DNA from: Podaxis mareebaensis
Lineage: Eukaryota; Basidiomycota; Agaricomycetes; Agaricales; Agaricaceae
NCBI GenBank assembly: GCA_018524725.1
Contig: JAEUWP010000024.1
Location: 62,001 to 126,000 of the forward strand
Reading direction: 5' to 3'
Length of the DNA: 64,000 nt
A program made the translations under genes and the position numbers. Below the pieces are notes generated by a model. It was given only the letters and a program-made list of their open reading frames with translations, searched no databases and had not been told where the DNA came from. This document shows, piece by piece, positions 46,520 through 58,900 of the stretch (its first letter is position 1; each line of letters begins with the position of its first letter).

Positions 46520-47230
46520 ATGAAGTTCTGAAAAGAGTGGATTGTATTATAGTTGGAATTGCGGCTCTCATTGATAACTACACTGGGGCTCTTTTTTTTG
46601 CTGAAACCCATAATCAACCGATGTCACTTGCCCTAAAATGTTGAGCTACTCAAGAACACTCGATGGAGACTCCTGATTTTCCTGCCATCGGCGCTAAAGG
46701 TAGGACCAGCACACCGGCCACTCGGGTTTTCGTCACTGCATCAAATTGGCCAGATTGGGGCTTGAACCCAGTTGAAAGATGTTGGGAGACTTCTTTTGAC
46801 TCATGTTCGTCTGGTACAAGACCCCTTACGAAATCCCGGACACCATCCTATGTGGCTTTGCCCCACCAGCTTTCTGTCTCTCTGAACACATTTTTAAGGC
46901 AATTGGGTTAAAAAAGACCATATGTCTTCTCGTTTGGCTCATGTGTGGCAGGCTTCGTCAATTGTGCTGGAAGGACTGTCTATTGGGTCTTAAGGACACC
47001 TCAATGGAAACACTCGATTGCCCACTCACAGTCTAGGCATCCACTGATGTTAGACTCAGAACTGAGGATTCAGGGCATGTGGAAAGTCTTTGAGTCAGAT
47101 GTTGGTGTTACTGGTGAGGGTATATTCAAATTCCTAGAAGTTAGACAGAGTGAACAAAAGGTGGCTTCCGTTTCACACCCAGAAAACCAATTAACTGGAA
47201 TCCTGAGGCATGTTATAGGTGGATGTTCTA
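46020..47230. repeat. GST 3'-end repeat unit, copy 1 (CpG retained in most of it)
   Basis: The last exons of GST 2 and about 0.7 kb downstream match 49921-51140 in direct orientation, at an offset of about 3.9 kb. The downstream part is not a recognised gene, though its translation around 46945-47200 (VNCAGRTVYWVL, SELRIQGMWKVFESDVG) is partly kept in copy 2. Most CpG sites are intact here up to 47170. Confidence 0.85.
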
Positions 47231-47405
47231 GCAGGTCTCATTTTATATTGGTTGAGGTGCATACTATGGTTTCATACATTGCTGCTTTTCATTAAGGACT
47301 CATGACTAGTCACTCATACTCCTGATTTCAGTTGGATTCTGAGTGTGTGGCAATTCAATTTTAATCCAATAAGATATATTGTTCCTAACTCCTCACAAAG
47401 TAATA

Positions 47406-49560
47406 TCAATTCAAATATTCCCCAAGCAAATCAAACTCTGCTCTGGAAAAGCTGGGAGTTTGGCCATGCACAGCACTCCTGAAAGACAGTGGAGTGAGTG
47501 TTTCAGTCTCCCAGGTTTCTTCCCTTTTCCTTTGCTTGTCCCTAGCTATTCTCTGCATTGTCAACTCAGTTGGAGGGATCTTGCACAATTTTTTGGCAGC
47601 TTCATGAGCTGTTGGTCTTTCACCTGGAATCTAGCTCCAATATTCCTGCATGACTTCCCATATATTGTCTGACAGCTCCAGATCCTGCCCCATTAGAGGC
47701 TTACTTGGTCTAAGTCCCTTTATTACCCTTGATATAACAGTTGCATCCCAGGGGAATTCATAGAAAGGAATTTGACCAGTGAAAACTTATCCATGGGCAT
47801 TGAGTAAGTAACCTTTTAAAATGGTTATATGTGAGGAGATTCACCCCATACATGACAGAAGCTGCTGAGTAAACATCAGACTGAAGGGTGGGTCAAGGAG
47901 CACTGCCATCTTCAAGCTCATCCATGATTTCTGGGGCTTCCCAGTGTACTGTACCACCAGCCCAGGTTATTGTCTGCAGCAATGTCCACCTCAAGATGTC
48001 TGCATCAACAACAGAAAACAGGCCAAAATCAGCAAGACAGGCTGAGCCAGCTGGTGATATAAGGATGTTTGCCTATTTATAGGGTTGGATCACTGAAGAC
48101 ATTGGTTTGATCACTAATGATTACATACTCCTTTGAGATCACCATGAACAATGGAGTGCTCATGCAAATGCCCCAAGCCCACCAGGATATCCTGGACCTT
48201 CATGGAAGATAAGGCACATTGTTGAAGCATACTTCTATCAGTTACCCACCAAAGGGAGTTGAGGTACCCCTGGATTTTCTTTCAGGTACTCATATAAATT
48301 GCTGTTTTGCATCCAAGGTGAGACCAAGCAGACATGACCAAGCAGTTCATCTAACTGGTAAATTCCATAGAAAGGAAGCAGATTAGGATGTTTGAGCTGG
48401 CTCCACACAATAGCCTCTTTCATGTAGCTCTGCTGAACTGGAGAATTAGTCACTATTTGTAGTTTAAGTACAACAGAAACAGACCCTTATAATGTACTCA
48501 ACCTCAGTTCCTTGGTATGCTCAGGCAACTTTAAGACAAACTGGATAGTCCAAGTAATATCCTCTCCATATTTCTCCAAAGGATCCCAATACTATTGGCT
48601 TAGCCTTGTAGCAAATGTCATGGAGGGCCAAACATCAAGGATAGACACTGGACATTGTATATAAACATACCATTGCATACAGTGCAGAATGTCTCAGTTC
48701 TTTCAGAGTGTCCTGGTTATCTAAAAGCTGCCAGATACAGAGTGAGTCCTTGAATAACTGCAAAGAATATCTGATTGACCTTCTGCACAATATTGAGGGC
48801 CATTTGAGCCTTTTCCCCATTGGAATTGAGAAAGGCCTTATATGCAGACTTATTGCTCAGGATCATAGCCATAGTTCCACATACTCTCTTGTTTTCAGCA
48901 CCTTCAATGGTCTGTGGATGTGACAAGGAAGAGGTGATAGGTTCTGAATCTGTAAGATATTGCATGCCTTGATTGCCACTCACTTCAACAGAGATGTCCA
49001 GAGGATGTGGGGTCTGTCCTTTCTCAAGCACATGTATTTGGTCTTCAAAGTCCTTCCTCACAAAGGCTTCCTGGGAGGGTTGCAATTTAGCCAGCAATTT
49101 AGCTAGAAAGTGGTGATTCAGAGTCCTTGGATCTGGTAATTGACTGGTTGAAGGGCTATCAACAATCCTGGCAGGGGCAGGTGCATCTCTAGGCTGAGAA
49201 CATTTTGATGGGGGCAGTCCACCTAGACTCCCACTTTGGTCCTGACTAGCTATTTTATTTGCTCAAATCATTAGCCCTTTATGATGAATTGCAAAACAGC
49301 AGTTGGGGATGACCTTTTCTCCTTTCAGAATGACAGTGGTGTTGTTGCCTGACAATATCCATAATTTCCTTGAGGTTGAAGAACCCAGTGCTAAGAGAGT
49401 GCTTGAGTTCATCATCTGACATGCCTGAGAGTTCAGGGTTTCCAATGACACTGCAGATGTATTGGATAGCATTTTGAAGCTGGTTATATTCCCTTATTGG
49501 TTCATTGAGAACATAGGCATGGGGCAAACCATCAATGTCAAGGTCACTGCAGTTAGGCAT
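47406..49560 (-). pseudogene. TKL kinase pseudogene inside the CpG-free block
   Basis: The minus strand reads like a whole kinase gene of the cluster: N-terminal QNAIQYICSVIGNPELSGMS, helical module MILSNKSAYKAFLNSNGEKA, then MKEAIVWSQLKHPNLLPFYG, LVSPWMQNSNLYEYLKENPG, ANILISPAGSACLADFGLF, GGTVHWEAP, and the C-terminus IPPTELTMQRIARDKQRKRE ending LGEYLN. Stops and frame breaks separate the pieces (for instance in the loop between glycine loop and lysine region, and after the APE motif). All CpG have gone, which alone would create many stops and missense changes. It is most like the decayed copy at 53880-54890 and the intact gene at 55908-59478. Confidence 0.8.
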
Positions 49561-49920
49561 GTATCAGAGATTGGAGGACATTTGTAGGAACAAAACCTTT
49601 AGACCAGGCTGTGGAGGCAGAGAGCCAATACAGGATGCCCAAGCACCAGGCACCACTTTTCATGTTCAATAAATATCTCAGGCTCACAACAATCTGATTA
49701 CATAGCATGGCAGTTTTGGGGTTATATAAATGCTCACATGCCATCATCCTTCACAAGATTCAACCACAATGCATAGTATAAAATAGGCTCCTTCCCAGCT
49801 GATTTGTGAGCAATAGGGCAAAAATCTGAGTGATGAAACAATACTTACAATACTATTAGTTTGTCTGAAACTGTGATGAGAGGGAAGTGTGAACAGATCC
49901 AAAGAGGGATTGGGCCCTCA

Positions 49921-51140
49921 AATGTGAGAAATGTGCCCTGTGTTCAGACAAGCAGCTTTGGTCACACTGTCCAACTTTGATGCTTTCACTACAGCCATTG
50001 TAGCTGAGGTTGTGTTCAATCTATAAGTTGCTTCCAAGTGATTCTGTCACTTTTGGCTGACTGGACCAGCCCCATTCAGGTGCTATGGTAGTGGGCAACC
50101 TGATTCAGTTAAGGCCAAGAAATTGACCAAGAAGCTTGCTGCAAAGCTCAACATTTACAACCAAATTTTGTTGAAGCAGAAATACCTCACTAGTAATGTA
50201 AGTTCTCTCTTGACTCTGTTCACTGTGGCTTCAGTGCCAACATGAACTCCAAATTGATAGGAAGTGACCCTAGCAGATCTCTTCCATCTTTCCTATGGAA
50301 GCATGCTCCCTGTTACTGGAGTTAATCTCATTCAGGAGAGGCTTAATGTTGTGAGGTGATTTAACAAGATTATGAGCCATCCATCTTGGCAAGCCATGAA
50401 GGATGGCATGGAGAGTACTGCTTAGTTGAAGTCCTGAAAAGAGTGGATTGTATTATAGTTGGAAATTGTGACTTGCACTGATAATTGCACTGGGGCTCTT
50501 TTTTGTGGAAACCTATCATCAACAGCTGTGACCCACCTAAGACATTGAGCTATTCAATGACACTTGATGGAGACTTTTGACTTCATTGCCATCAGTAAAA
50601 AGTAGGACCAGCTCACCCAGATTTCTGTCACCACATCAAATTGGCTACATCAGGGCTTGAACCCAGTCAAAAAATGCTGGGAGACCACCCTCAACTCATA
50701 TGTCCATCTAGTATAAGACCCCTTATGAAATCCCAGACACCATCTTGTCTGGCTTTTCCACATCAGCTCTTTACCAGCCTGAACACACTAGAGTTCAAGG
50801 TGATTGGGTAGCACTATCTTAAGGAGGACTATGTATTTCCTTGTTTGGCACATGTGCAATGGCTGGCTTCACCAATGGTGCCAGAAGGACCATCTATCAG
50901 GTCTTAATGGGACTTCAACAGAAGCCCTTGAGTGCCCACTCACAGTCTGGACATCCTGTGGCATTAGAAGTGCTGAGAATTCAGGGTAGATGGAAAGTGT
51001 TCAAATCAGATGTCAATATTACTGATGAAGGCATGTTCAAATTCCTAAAGTTAGCAGGGTGGGTAAAAGGTGGCCTTCATTTCATACCCAGAAACTGATT
51101 AACTGGAGTCCTGAGGCATGGAGTTGGTTTGAGAAGTTGA
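49921..51140. repeat. GST 3'-end repeat unit, copy 2 (CpG-free)
   Basis: Direct repeat of 46020-47230. It begins inside the third GST exon and runs through the former stop codon into the same unidentified downstream segment. Differences from copy 1 are dominated by C-to-T and G-to-A at former CpG sites, plus a few indels. Confidence 0.85.
49925..50425 (+). pseudogene. Glutathione S-transferase 3'-end pseudogene
   Basis: Partial copy of the last three exons of GST 2, from the SNFDAF-equivalent (49970) to GMESTA and TAG at 50423-50425. The N-terminal half, start codon and promoter are absent. Several CpG-to-TpG changes alter conserved residues, for example the RPNVARWFNE block, where the Trp codon becomes TGA. 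It cannot encode an enzyme. Confidence 0.85.
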
Positions 51141-51466
51141 CTGGAGAAGGTTTTCAAGTCAGTATCATAAGGGGCTCTAGGCATGTTACCCACATTAAAT
51201 ACTCCAACCTTAGTGCATCGGGATGGGAGAATATTACCTACTATTTCAGGAATATATTGTGTGTATTACAGATGATCGGGTGTGCTATTAAAAGCCAGGC
51301 CTGTACTTCTGACAGAGATACATGAATCCCAGCCATATTCACCAAAGTAGCCAGCAGCACTATGAGCAGGACAGGAGTCCTCTGTACACACTTTTGTGGA
51401 CATCAACATTGCATCAGGTTCTTTCATCTGCTATTGGTTCAGACACGGGTGTCAATATAGGCATGG

Positions 51467-53324
51467 CTAGAAATTAGGACTGACCAAACTCCTGAACAGT
51501 TCTATGTCAAGTTGCGGGCTTTGATCACACCACATTGCAGCCCTGAAAGACGCAGACGTGATAGGCAGTGGTTTGTTTTGGTCCAATTGACTCTGCATCG
51601 GGGCGATCCTCTGGCGTTGTGCTGTCAGGCCATTGACGGGCATGTTTAGGAGTTTTTCAAGAATGTACCCGACTGGTGGCCGATTAGTTGGGACGTAGCT
51701 CCAGCAAAGTATCATCAGTTCCCATAACTTTTCAGTCAGCTCCGATGGTATGGAGGGATCGGGTTTACTTGGTGTCTTGCCTTCACTAATTGCGCGAATC
51801 ACCATCAGGTCTCGAGGCAATTCATGGAATGGCTGTTTATCTGTGAGGACCTGAAAACGTTGAGGTCTGCTCAAATGGCTTTGAAGGATGAACGTACCTC
51901 ATACATCACAGAGGCCAGTGAGTATACGTCACTCGAACACGTTGGGCGTGGCATCTCACCCTCAGCAGGAGGCTCCAGGAGTTCTGGTGCTTCCCACCTC
52001 ACAGTACCACCAGCTCTAGTTAACGTCTCAACTGAGGTCCATCGTAGAATATCAACATCAACTACAGATGACAACCCAAAATCTGCGAGACATGGTGAAC
52101 CCGTGGAAGTAATCATAATGTTGGTCTGCCCCCAGTGCTCAGATTTAAGTAGAGCGAATAACTGATTTACTCACCCCCTTCAGGTCACCATGCACAATCC
52201 GTCGTTGGTGTAAGTAATCTAACCCCAAAGTGATCTCACGAATCTCAAGGACAGTGAGCAAAGGAATGGCATCCACAGGACATGATATTGCACATACCAA
52301 TGGTATTCGAGGAGCTGCGGGATTCGCTTTCAGATAGTCGCATATATTTCCGTTTTCCATCCAAGGTGATACCAGGCAAACTCGCCCGAGGGCATCATCC
52401 AATTGGTATATTCCATAAAAGGGGAGAAGGTTCCGATGAGAAAGGTGGCTCCAGAAGACGCCCTCATTGACGAAATTCTAACACACAGAAGCTCAGTGGC
52501 AGCGGGCCTTTGGGGCATCGAAACAATACCTTGATAAGATGGTCAATCTGTGACCGCTGAAAAAGTTTTACGACTTTGAGGCACACGGGATGGCCATGAA
52601 AAATCCCTCTGCGAATCTCTCCAAATCGACCGTCTGTGACCGGATTGGCTTCGTGCTGAATGTCGCGAAGCGTCAGGCACCGAGGATACATTCCCGAGGT
52701 CTTACAAAGCCGCATCATGGCAACTAGCAAAGGCCACCACAAGTCGTTATCATCAGGAATGTGACTGGTTAACAGCTGTACGATGGTTTAAGCAGTTACT
52801 GTGTACAAAGAGAAGAATCTTACCTCATGTAATTGATCTAATATCTGCTGCGCTTTAGTGCCTTGGCAACTAAGCAATGCTTGGTAGAATGTCCTTTCGT
52901 TTAATATGACTCGCAGAAGGTCTATTATTTCGTTCGTGGCTGGGCTTGTATCGCTGGGGGTGATTGGTCCAGAGGAGGAAGATAAGCTGCTGTCAATGGA
53001 GCTAGCGGAATTATTGCGCGCTAGGGTTCGTATGTCTATCGGTGTCCCATCGGCTTTCTTGAGTGTAACCCGACGCCTAGACAGCACAGGTGGCGTGTAC
53101 GGGCCTACTAAAGAGTTGCGGGAAGTGGGAAGTCGTCGCAAATTTCGAAGAGGTGGCGTGGACGAAAGTTTGCCGCTTCCGTGCACCCAGGACAGTGACT
53201 TCCCACTATATGTCTGTGGAGAGCTCAAAAGCACATCTGAATCCATCATCGCTTCTGGGCTGTAAGTTCCCCATACAGGCTGTCCACCCGAATCTACTGT
53301 TGGGTCTGGAGTAGGAGATAGCAT
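51467..53324 (-). CDS. TKL-type protein kinase 2
   Basis: Minus-strand gene from MLSPTPDPTVDSGGQPVWGT. A Ser/Pro-rich N-terminus of about 120 residues leads to the helical module LLRVILNERTFYQALLSCQG ending in LDQLHE. The next exon carries VAMMRLCKTSGMYPRCLTLR and the glycine loop VTDGRFGEIRRGIF with the ATP lysine in VCLKVVKLFQ. Then LVSPWMENGNICDYLKANPA, the catalytic loop YLHQRRIVHGDLKG with TNIMITSTGSPCLADFGLSS, TVRWEAPELLEP, and a C-lobe with LWELMILCWSYVPTNRPPVG. The stop is at 51467-51469. Catalytic Lys, Asp, Asn and DFG are present, so activity is expected. The gene is intact by splice logic, with short introns, and lies directly right of the CpG-free block yet has normal CpG. Confidence 0.83.
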
Positions 53325-53879
53325 GGTGGACGTCAGTCGGTAGCGGCGTGACTCGACTCCTGAGCCCGTTACTGTTATCGCCTTGAATGGGTGGGAGCGG
53401 AGATTTGTGGAAGCCTCGAGGGAGAAACGAACGATATCGGATTACGGGTGCTTGAGCGTGGGTCTGGGTGCTGAGCTGAAGGTTGATGCAGATGAGAAGA
53501 GACCACAGTGAATATTAGGTGTGGGGCATCACATGCCAGAAATCGCCTCAATGCGAATTCGATCAACATTGGTTAATGGATGATCACGCACCATGGACCC
53601 TGACCGGTTACTTGTTTCTTCACATCGTCAAGTATCGTTACGTTAATGTTGAATATTTTTCTCGAACAGATATACAGGCGACGCTGTAATGTTAAACGAA
53701 ATATTCGCTCCCGCTCCTCCTACCAGCTAACAGAATGTACATCTCCGACTCCCCAGCAAGCAAAATCAACTCATGGTCATGTCATGGTCATGCACTCCCC
53801 TAGAATCCCAAATTCGGCCCTGGAAATGCTATGATTGTGTCCGCGTACTATGCCTTTTCGGATAGTCACATGCGAGGAA

Positions 53880-54890
53880 ACTTATCTCATAACTTCACGG
53901 AAGCTACTGAGTAAACGTTGGACAGAAAGGTGGGCCGAGGGGCACTACCATCCTCTGGCCCATCCATGATTCCTGGAGCCCCGCAGCGGATTGTACCACC
54001 AGTCCGAAGAGTCACTGTCCGCGGCGACGCCCAGCACGAGATTTCTGCGTCAACGACAGAAGACAGGCCAAAAGCAGCAAGCCGAGTTGAGGATATGAGG
54101 ATGTTCCTATCTGCGGGGTTTGTTCACCGAAGACAAGGCGAAACGAAAGAATCAGTAGTCATTCTTCGCGGCTTGAATGTATCAGAAATAGACCCTTATG
54201 AGATGTTCAACTTCAGAACCTTGGTATACCCCGACAACTTCGAGAGAAACTGGATTGCCCTCGTGAAATCCTCTCCTTACGTCTCCAAAGGATCCCGATG
54301 TTGGTGGCTCATCGCGAATGTCATGCAGGATCAAGCATTGAAGATAGACACCAGACATCATATGTAGGTGGACCATTACATACCACGCAGAACGTCCCAG
54401 TTCGTCCGGAGTGTCCTGGCTGTCCAAAAGCTGTCAGATACTTGGTGAGTTCTCACGAAACTGCAAAGAATATAGGATCTACCTTCTGCATTACGTCGAG
54501 AAGGACTATTGAGAACTGGCAGAAGGGGGTTGTTTTGATGCGGACAGTTCACCCGGCGGGCTCCCACTTTGGTCCTGAGGAGCTATTTTATCCACGCAAA
54601 TCATTAGCCTTTTATACATGAACACAGAGAACAGCCGAGGATGTCCTTCTCTTCTTTTGGAACGACGGTGGCGTCATTGCCCAATGTTGCCCACAATTTC
54701 CTGCACGTCAGAAAACCCGGTGCTGAGAGAGCGCTCAATTTTATCGCCCGATATGCCCAAAAGTCCTGGGCTTACAATGACACTGTAGACGCATTGAACA
54801 GCATTCCGAAGCCGATTATGCACCTCTGCTGGCTTGCCTAGAACATAGGTGTGGGGCGACTCCTAATATCGAGGTCATTGCGGCTAGACG
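53880..54890 (-). pseudogene. TKL kinase pseudogene
   Basis: Pieces in order on the minus strand: RLRNAVQCVYSVIVSPGLLG (N-terminal module), then LGRSAWYVMVHLHMMSGVYL, SGSFGDVRRGFHEGNPVSLE, and a jump straight to AAFGLSSVVDAEI and GGTIRCGAPGIMDG. The ATP lysine is Glu (VSLEVV), DFG has become AFG, WEAPE has become CGAPG, and the hinge and catalytic loop are deleted between about 54130 and 54190. It keeps CpG, unlike the copy at 47406-49560. Confidence 0.8.
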
Positions 54891-55127
54891 TTTGAGTTTT
54901 GGAGGCCACCGAAGAAAGAAGATCTTTGGACCAGACTGTGGAGATGGAGAGTCAATCCAGCATGCCCGACCGCCGGGAAACGCTTTCTACGTTCAATAAG
55001 TAAACATTTCATATCAAAGCATAATAATCCATTTCCATGACCAAAAATAAAACGGCAGTTGGGAAATCACCGAAATGCGCGTAACAGCCCTCACAAGATT
55101 CAACCACAATGAATAGTAGAAGGTGGG

Positions 55128-55480
55128 TCTGTTGCTATTATCTCTTCCCCGAGGTGCATATAAAACTTGCCAGACACAAATATCATACCCATTCCTTTTT
55201 CCCCTTCGATCCTTTCGTCTTCGTCTCGCCGCGAACCGACCTTCGGGTATGCCATCTATACGATACGCAATAGCCATCAAGCTTCCAACGAACGTAAGAA
55301 TACACACAGGGGATCAGCATTACACAACTCCCATTAAGTCAAGAATCAAAACCGAAGACGCGCCAGCCTGAGGGCGAGTATCCAAAATATTCCCTAGAAC
55401 TAAAAAGATCAAAGCTGTCATATTTCCCGCGACCGAAATCGCAAGTTTAGCCGGAGAGAAAGGAGGGAAAAGATTGATCA
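55128..55480 (-). pseudogene. Displaced copy of the fimbrin 3' end
   Basis: Reverse-complement matches the last two fimbrin exons and the 3' flank at 60027-60345. ILTFVGSLMAIA is still readable, but its TAG stop is lost (now TAT, running on as YRIDGIPEGRF). The penultimate exon is damaged by base changes in the region of the PEDIVDVRP equivalent. It lies on the far side of the kinase 3 gene, about 4.9 kb from the true fimbrin end. Confidence 0.82.
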
Positions 55481-55907
55481 ACCTTCGATTCTTAAAACCA
55501 AGGGGAAGATCTGCCTCACCACCTGACAGTTGCCTGGCCTATTTCTTCCCCCCTCCCTTAATGGAACCATAACCAGCGTTCGAGGGAATGGCGGCCCGTC
55601 TTCAAGAGGTTACAAAGATGCGCGTTTCGTCTTCAAAATTGAGACTTACGACATTGTAAACTCATGCTTCATACTTTCGCGAAAGCTTCGAGTCTGGGTT
55701 GCATATTTGGCGAGCTGGTAACGAACACGAGATATAAGTATGACATGGAAGGCGCGGACGCCGATTGCTTCCTCCAGAACTCGATCTGCCCTAGTACAAA
55801 GATCGTGAGCGCGTAACATTGTTGCGCGATTTACATATTCAATTTATTCTTCCATTAGTTTTCCGGAGGTGACGCTCCGGCATTTTTTTCCTACAGCCCA
55901 GGTAAAA

Positions 55908-58900
55908 TCAACCCATATATTCCCTAAGAAAGTCAAGCTCAGCCCCTGAGAAGCCGGGATCGTGACCGCGTATGAAGTTCCTGAAAGATCGCGGGGTGAG
56001 GATTAAAGCCTCCCAATCCCCCTCCTGTTCTCTCCGCTTGTCCTTAGCCATTCTACGCATCGTCAACTCGTTCGGAGGGATCTCGCGCAATTTTTCGGTA
56101 ACTTCGCCGACTGTCGGTCTATCACTAGGAGTGGAACTCCAACATTCTTCCATGACTTTCCATACATCGTCGGACAACTCCAGGTCCTGTTCCTGTGGTC
56201 TGCTTGGCCTATGACCCTTCATTACTCTTGATATAACAGCTGGATCGCGTGGAAACTCGTAAAAGGGAACCCGACCTGTTAAGACCTATTCATATGTACT
56301 GAGTCATTATTCCCTAAGACAGTTGCACAAGGAAAATTCACCTCATACATCACGGAAGCTGCTGAGTAGACATCAGACAGAGGGGTAGGTCGAGGGGCAG
56401 TACCATCCTCAAGCTCATCCATAAGCTCTGGAGCCTCCCAGCGTACTGTACCACCGGCCTGGGTCATTGTTGGCAGTGACGTCCACCGCAGAATGTCAGC
56501 ATCGACAACGCAAGACAAGCCAAAATCCGCAAGACAAGCTGAACCAGCTGGCGTTATGAGGATGTTCGCCTATTCACGGTGTTTTATTCATTAGAAAAGG
56601 TATTTTTATATCAAATGAATACGCACTCCTTTGAGGTCGCCATGAACAATGGAGTTCTCGTGTAAATGCCGTAAGCCCGCTAAAATTTCATGGACCTTTG
56701 TGCAATGATGAGGAGGTTGAGGAAGTAGATTGTAATGGGTTCTATACGCACCAGCGGCATTCGAGGTACCTCTGGATTTTCCCCGAGATACTCGCATACA
56801 TTTCCATTTTGCATCCAAGGTGCGACCAAGCATACACGTCCGAACTCTTCATCTAGTTGGTATACCCCATAGAAGGGAAGGAGATTCGGATGCTTGAGTT
56901 GGCTCCACATGATTGCCTCTTTCGTGTAACTCTGTCAAATAACAGGGTTAGTGGACATTGCCTGCTCGTCATGGACGGCTTGAGTGCATTAAAAACAGAC
57001 CTTTATGAGGTGATCAACCCCAGATCCCTGATATACTCGGGCGACCTTGAGACAGACTGGACGATTCTCGTGATATCCCCTCCATATTTCTCCAAAGGAC
57101 CCCGATGCTACGGGCTTGGCATCATAGTGGATGCCCCGGAGTGCCAAGCACTGAGGATAGGCGCCGGACTCGGCACACAAGCGCATCGTTGCATACAATA
57201 CAGGACGTCTCAGTTCCTCTGGAGTTTCCCGGCTGTCTAAAAGCTATCCAACTCTAAATAAGCCTGATAGAGATTAAGAGAGTGGCCGACCTACCTTCTG
57301 CATAATATCAAGCGCCACTTGTGCCTTTTCTCCCCTCGAGTTGAGGAAAGCTTTATACGCAGGTTTATTTCCCAAGATTATGGTCACAGCTTCCCATATC
57401 TCTTTATTTTCAGACTCCGTTGTGACGTTAGCGGCACCGGCGATCTTGTTTCCCCCCGTCGTGGATGATGATTCGTCCTGCACGCTCGCGCTGGAAGGCG
57501 ATGACCCACCAAGCTCTTCTTCCTCATCTCCTTCCCCGACCTCAAACGCCTTATCCTCACCCTCTTTGTCAGATCCCTCCTTCCATCCTCCTCCAACTTT
57601 ATCACCGGCAGAGTCGAGATCCTCCAATTTCGTAGGGACTCCCTGTCCACTCGGGGACGCCGTGGTTGGGACGGGTTTCCCGGTCATCCGCGCACTTCCT
57701 CTCGTGTTGGTGCTCGTCATCTTCACCCTTCTCCCTCCATTGGCTTCAGATACTGGTATAAGTGGGGATTTCACACCCCCGCCTACCCGACCACTATCGC
57801 CTTCCTGTCGTACGTCTACGTTGCTTATGCCAGCCGAGGTCGTTGGAAGGTTGTTGGCCAAAAGCGTTGTAAACGGACTTATCAACGGTAGTGTTTCCTT
57901 CCGAGGTGGTGGTGGCTCTTGTGATGTCCAGAGCACACTTGCATTGCCGTGCTCGTTCGCTGCAGCCGTTGTCAAAGGTGCGATAGTAGCCCAAGGTTGC
58001 TTTAAGCCCTTCGCACCGATCGTCTCAAATCGCTCTTCCGTGAGAACGGAAACTGAGTTTGAGTATCGGGGTCCTGTAGTAGAGGTGATGGAAGTGCTAA
58101 AGGAGTTGTTGGACGTGTATTGAGCGGAGCTCCGTGTTTGGCCACGCGTTTCGTAATGACAGTCGAAGGCTCCGTGGGTGGTACCGGCTTGGGGGGGTGG
58201 CAGGGTTTTGGAGTCAGTTTCGGAAGCCCTATTGGATGCAGCCTTTCGTGCTTTATCACGGCTTGCCCGGGTGAGACCCGCATTGGACGATGGTATAGCG
58301 TGCTTCCTGGGTTGTGTTTTGTCGTCGAAAGAAACAGTGAACTTTTTGGCTGCATTAAGGGTGGAGGAAGATGACGCAACAGGGATGGTAGAAGTGGTTA
58401 ACTTCTTGCGGGGGGGCTTAATAGAGAGATATGAAGTCGTCGGCTTCTTTTTCACTCCCACACTGGTCAACGCAGTGGCACCACCAGCCCGGTCATTCCC
58501 TATCGCAACCTTCATTAGGTTGCGCGCGTCGCGGCTAGGCTGTCCCTGGCGTGGTGCACTGGGTCCTGCTGGCGTTGATGATGAATATTCGATGAGCGAT
58601 CCCGGCCCTGCGGAATACGACGTTGGGACACCGTCGCTCCCTTTCAGGCTTTCGGTTAGAGAGCTCCTAATTCCAATAGAAAGGTTCCTTGACGCAGAAT
58701 GATGCGATGTGCCATACAGCGCTTGTGATAGCAATGTCCTTTTCTTCAAATCCGCATTGAGACCCTTCAGCCTCGTTATTGATTTAGTGACGGAACTTAT
58801 AGACTTGGACCTTTGGCTCCCTTGACTCGTTTGGGGACCGGGATGGTCACCTAAAGCCAGTCAATGGTGAAACGACAACCAAAACGTCACAATGACTTAC

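Larger units (their letters stand above)
47171..51218. other. 4048-bp block with no CpG dinucleotide
   Basis: Reading every line from 47171 to 51218 finds no CG, while both flanks have them at ordinary density. The block holds a kinase pseudogene and the second copy of the GST 3'-end repeat. Where copy 1 can be compared, CG in copy 1 is TG or CA in this block (for example TTCGAACAGGCGGC at 46040 against TTCAGACAAGCAGC at 49943). This is the footprint of cytosine methylation and deamination at CpG, or of a repeat-induced mutation process acting at CpG. Confidence 0.93.

Noticed and set aside
46745..46785. tRNA-like T-arm / B-box (GGGTTCAAGCCC on the minus strand)
   Set aside because: No matching D-arm, anticodon arm or acceptor stem could be folded, and the A-box is missing; the CpG-free copy also has it only because the segment is duplicated.
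57341..58123. 260-codon plus-strand open frame
   Set aside because: It lies opposite the disordered exon of kinase 3, whose minus-strand frame is longer and continues in frame through splice sites into the kinase domain.
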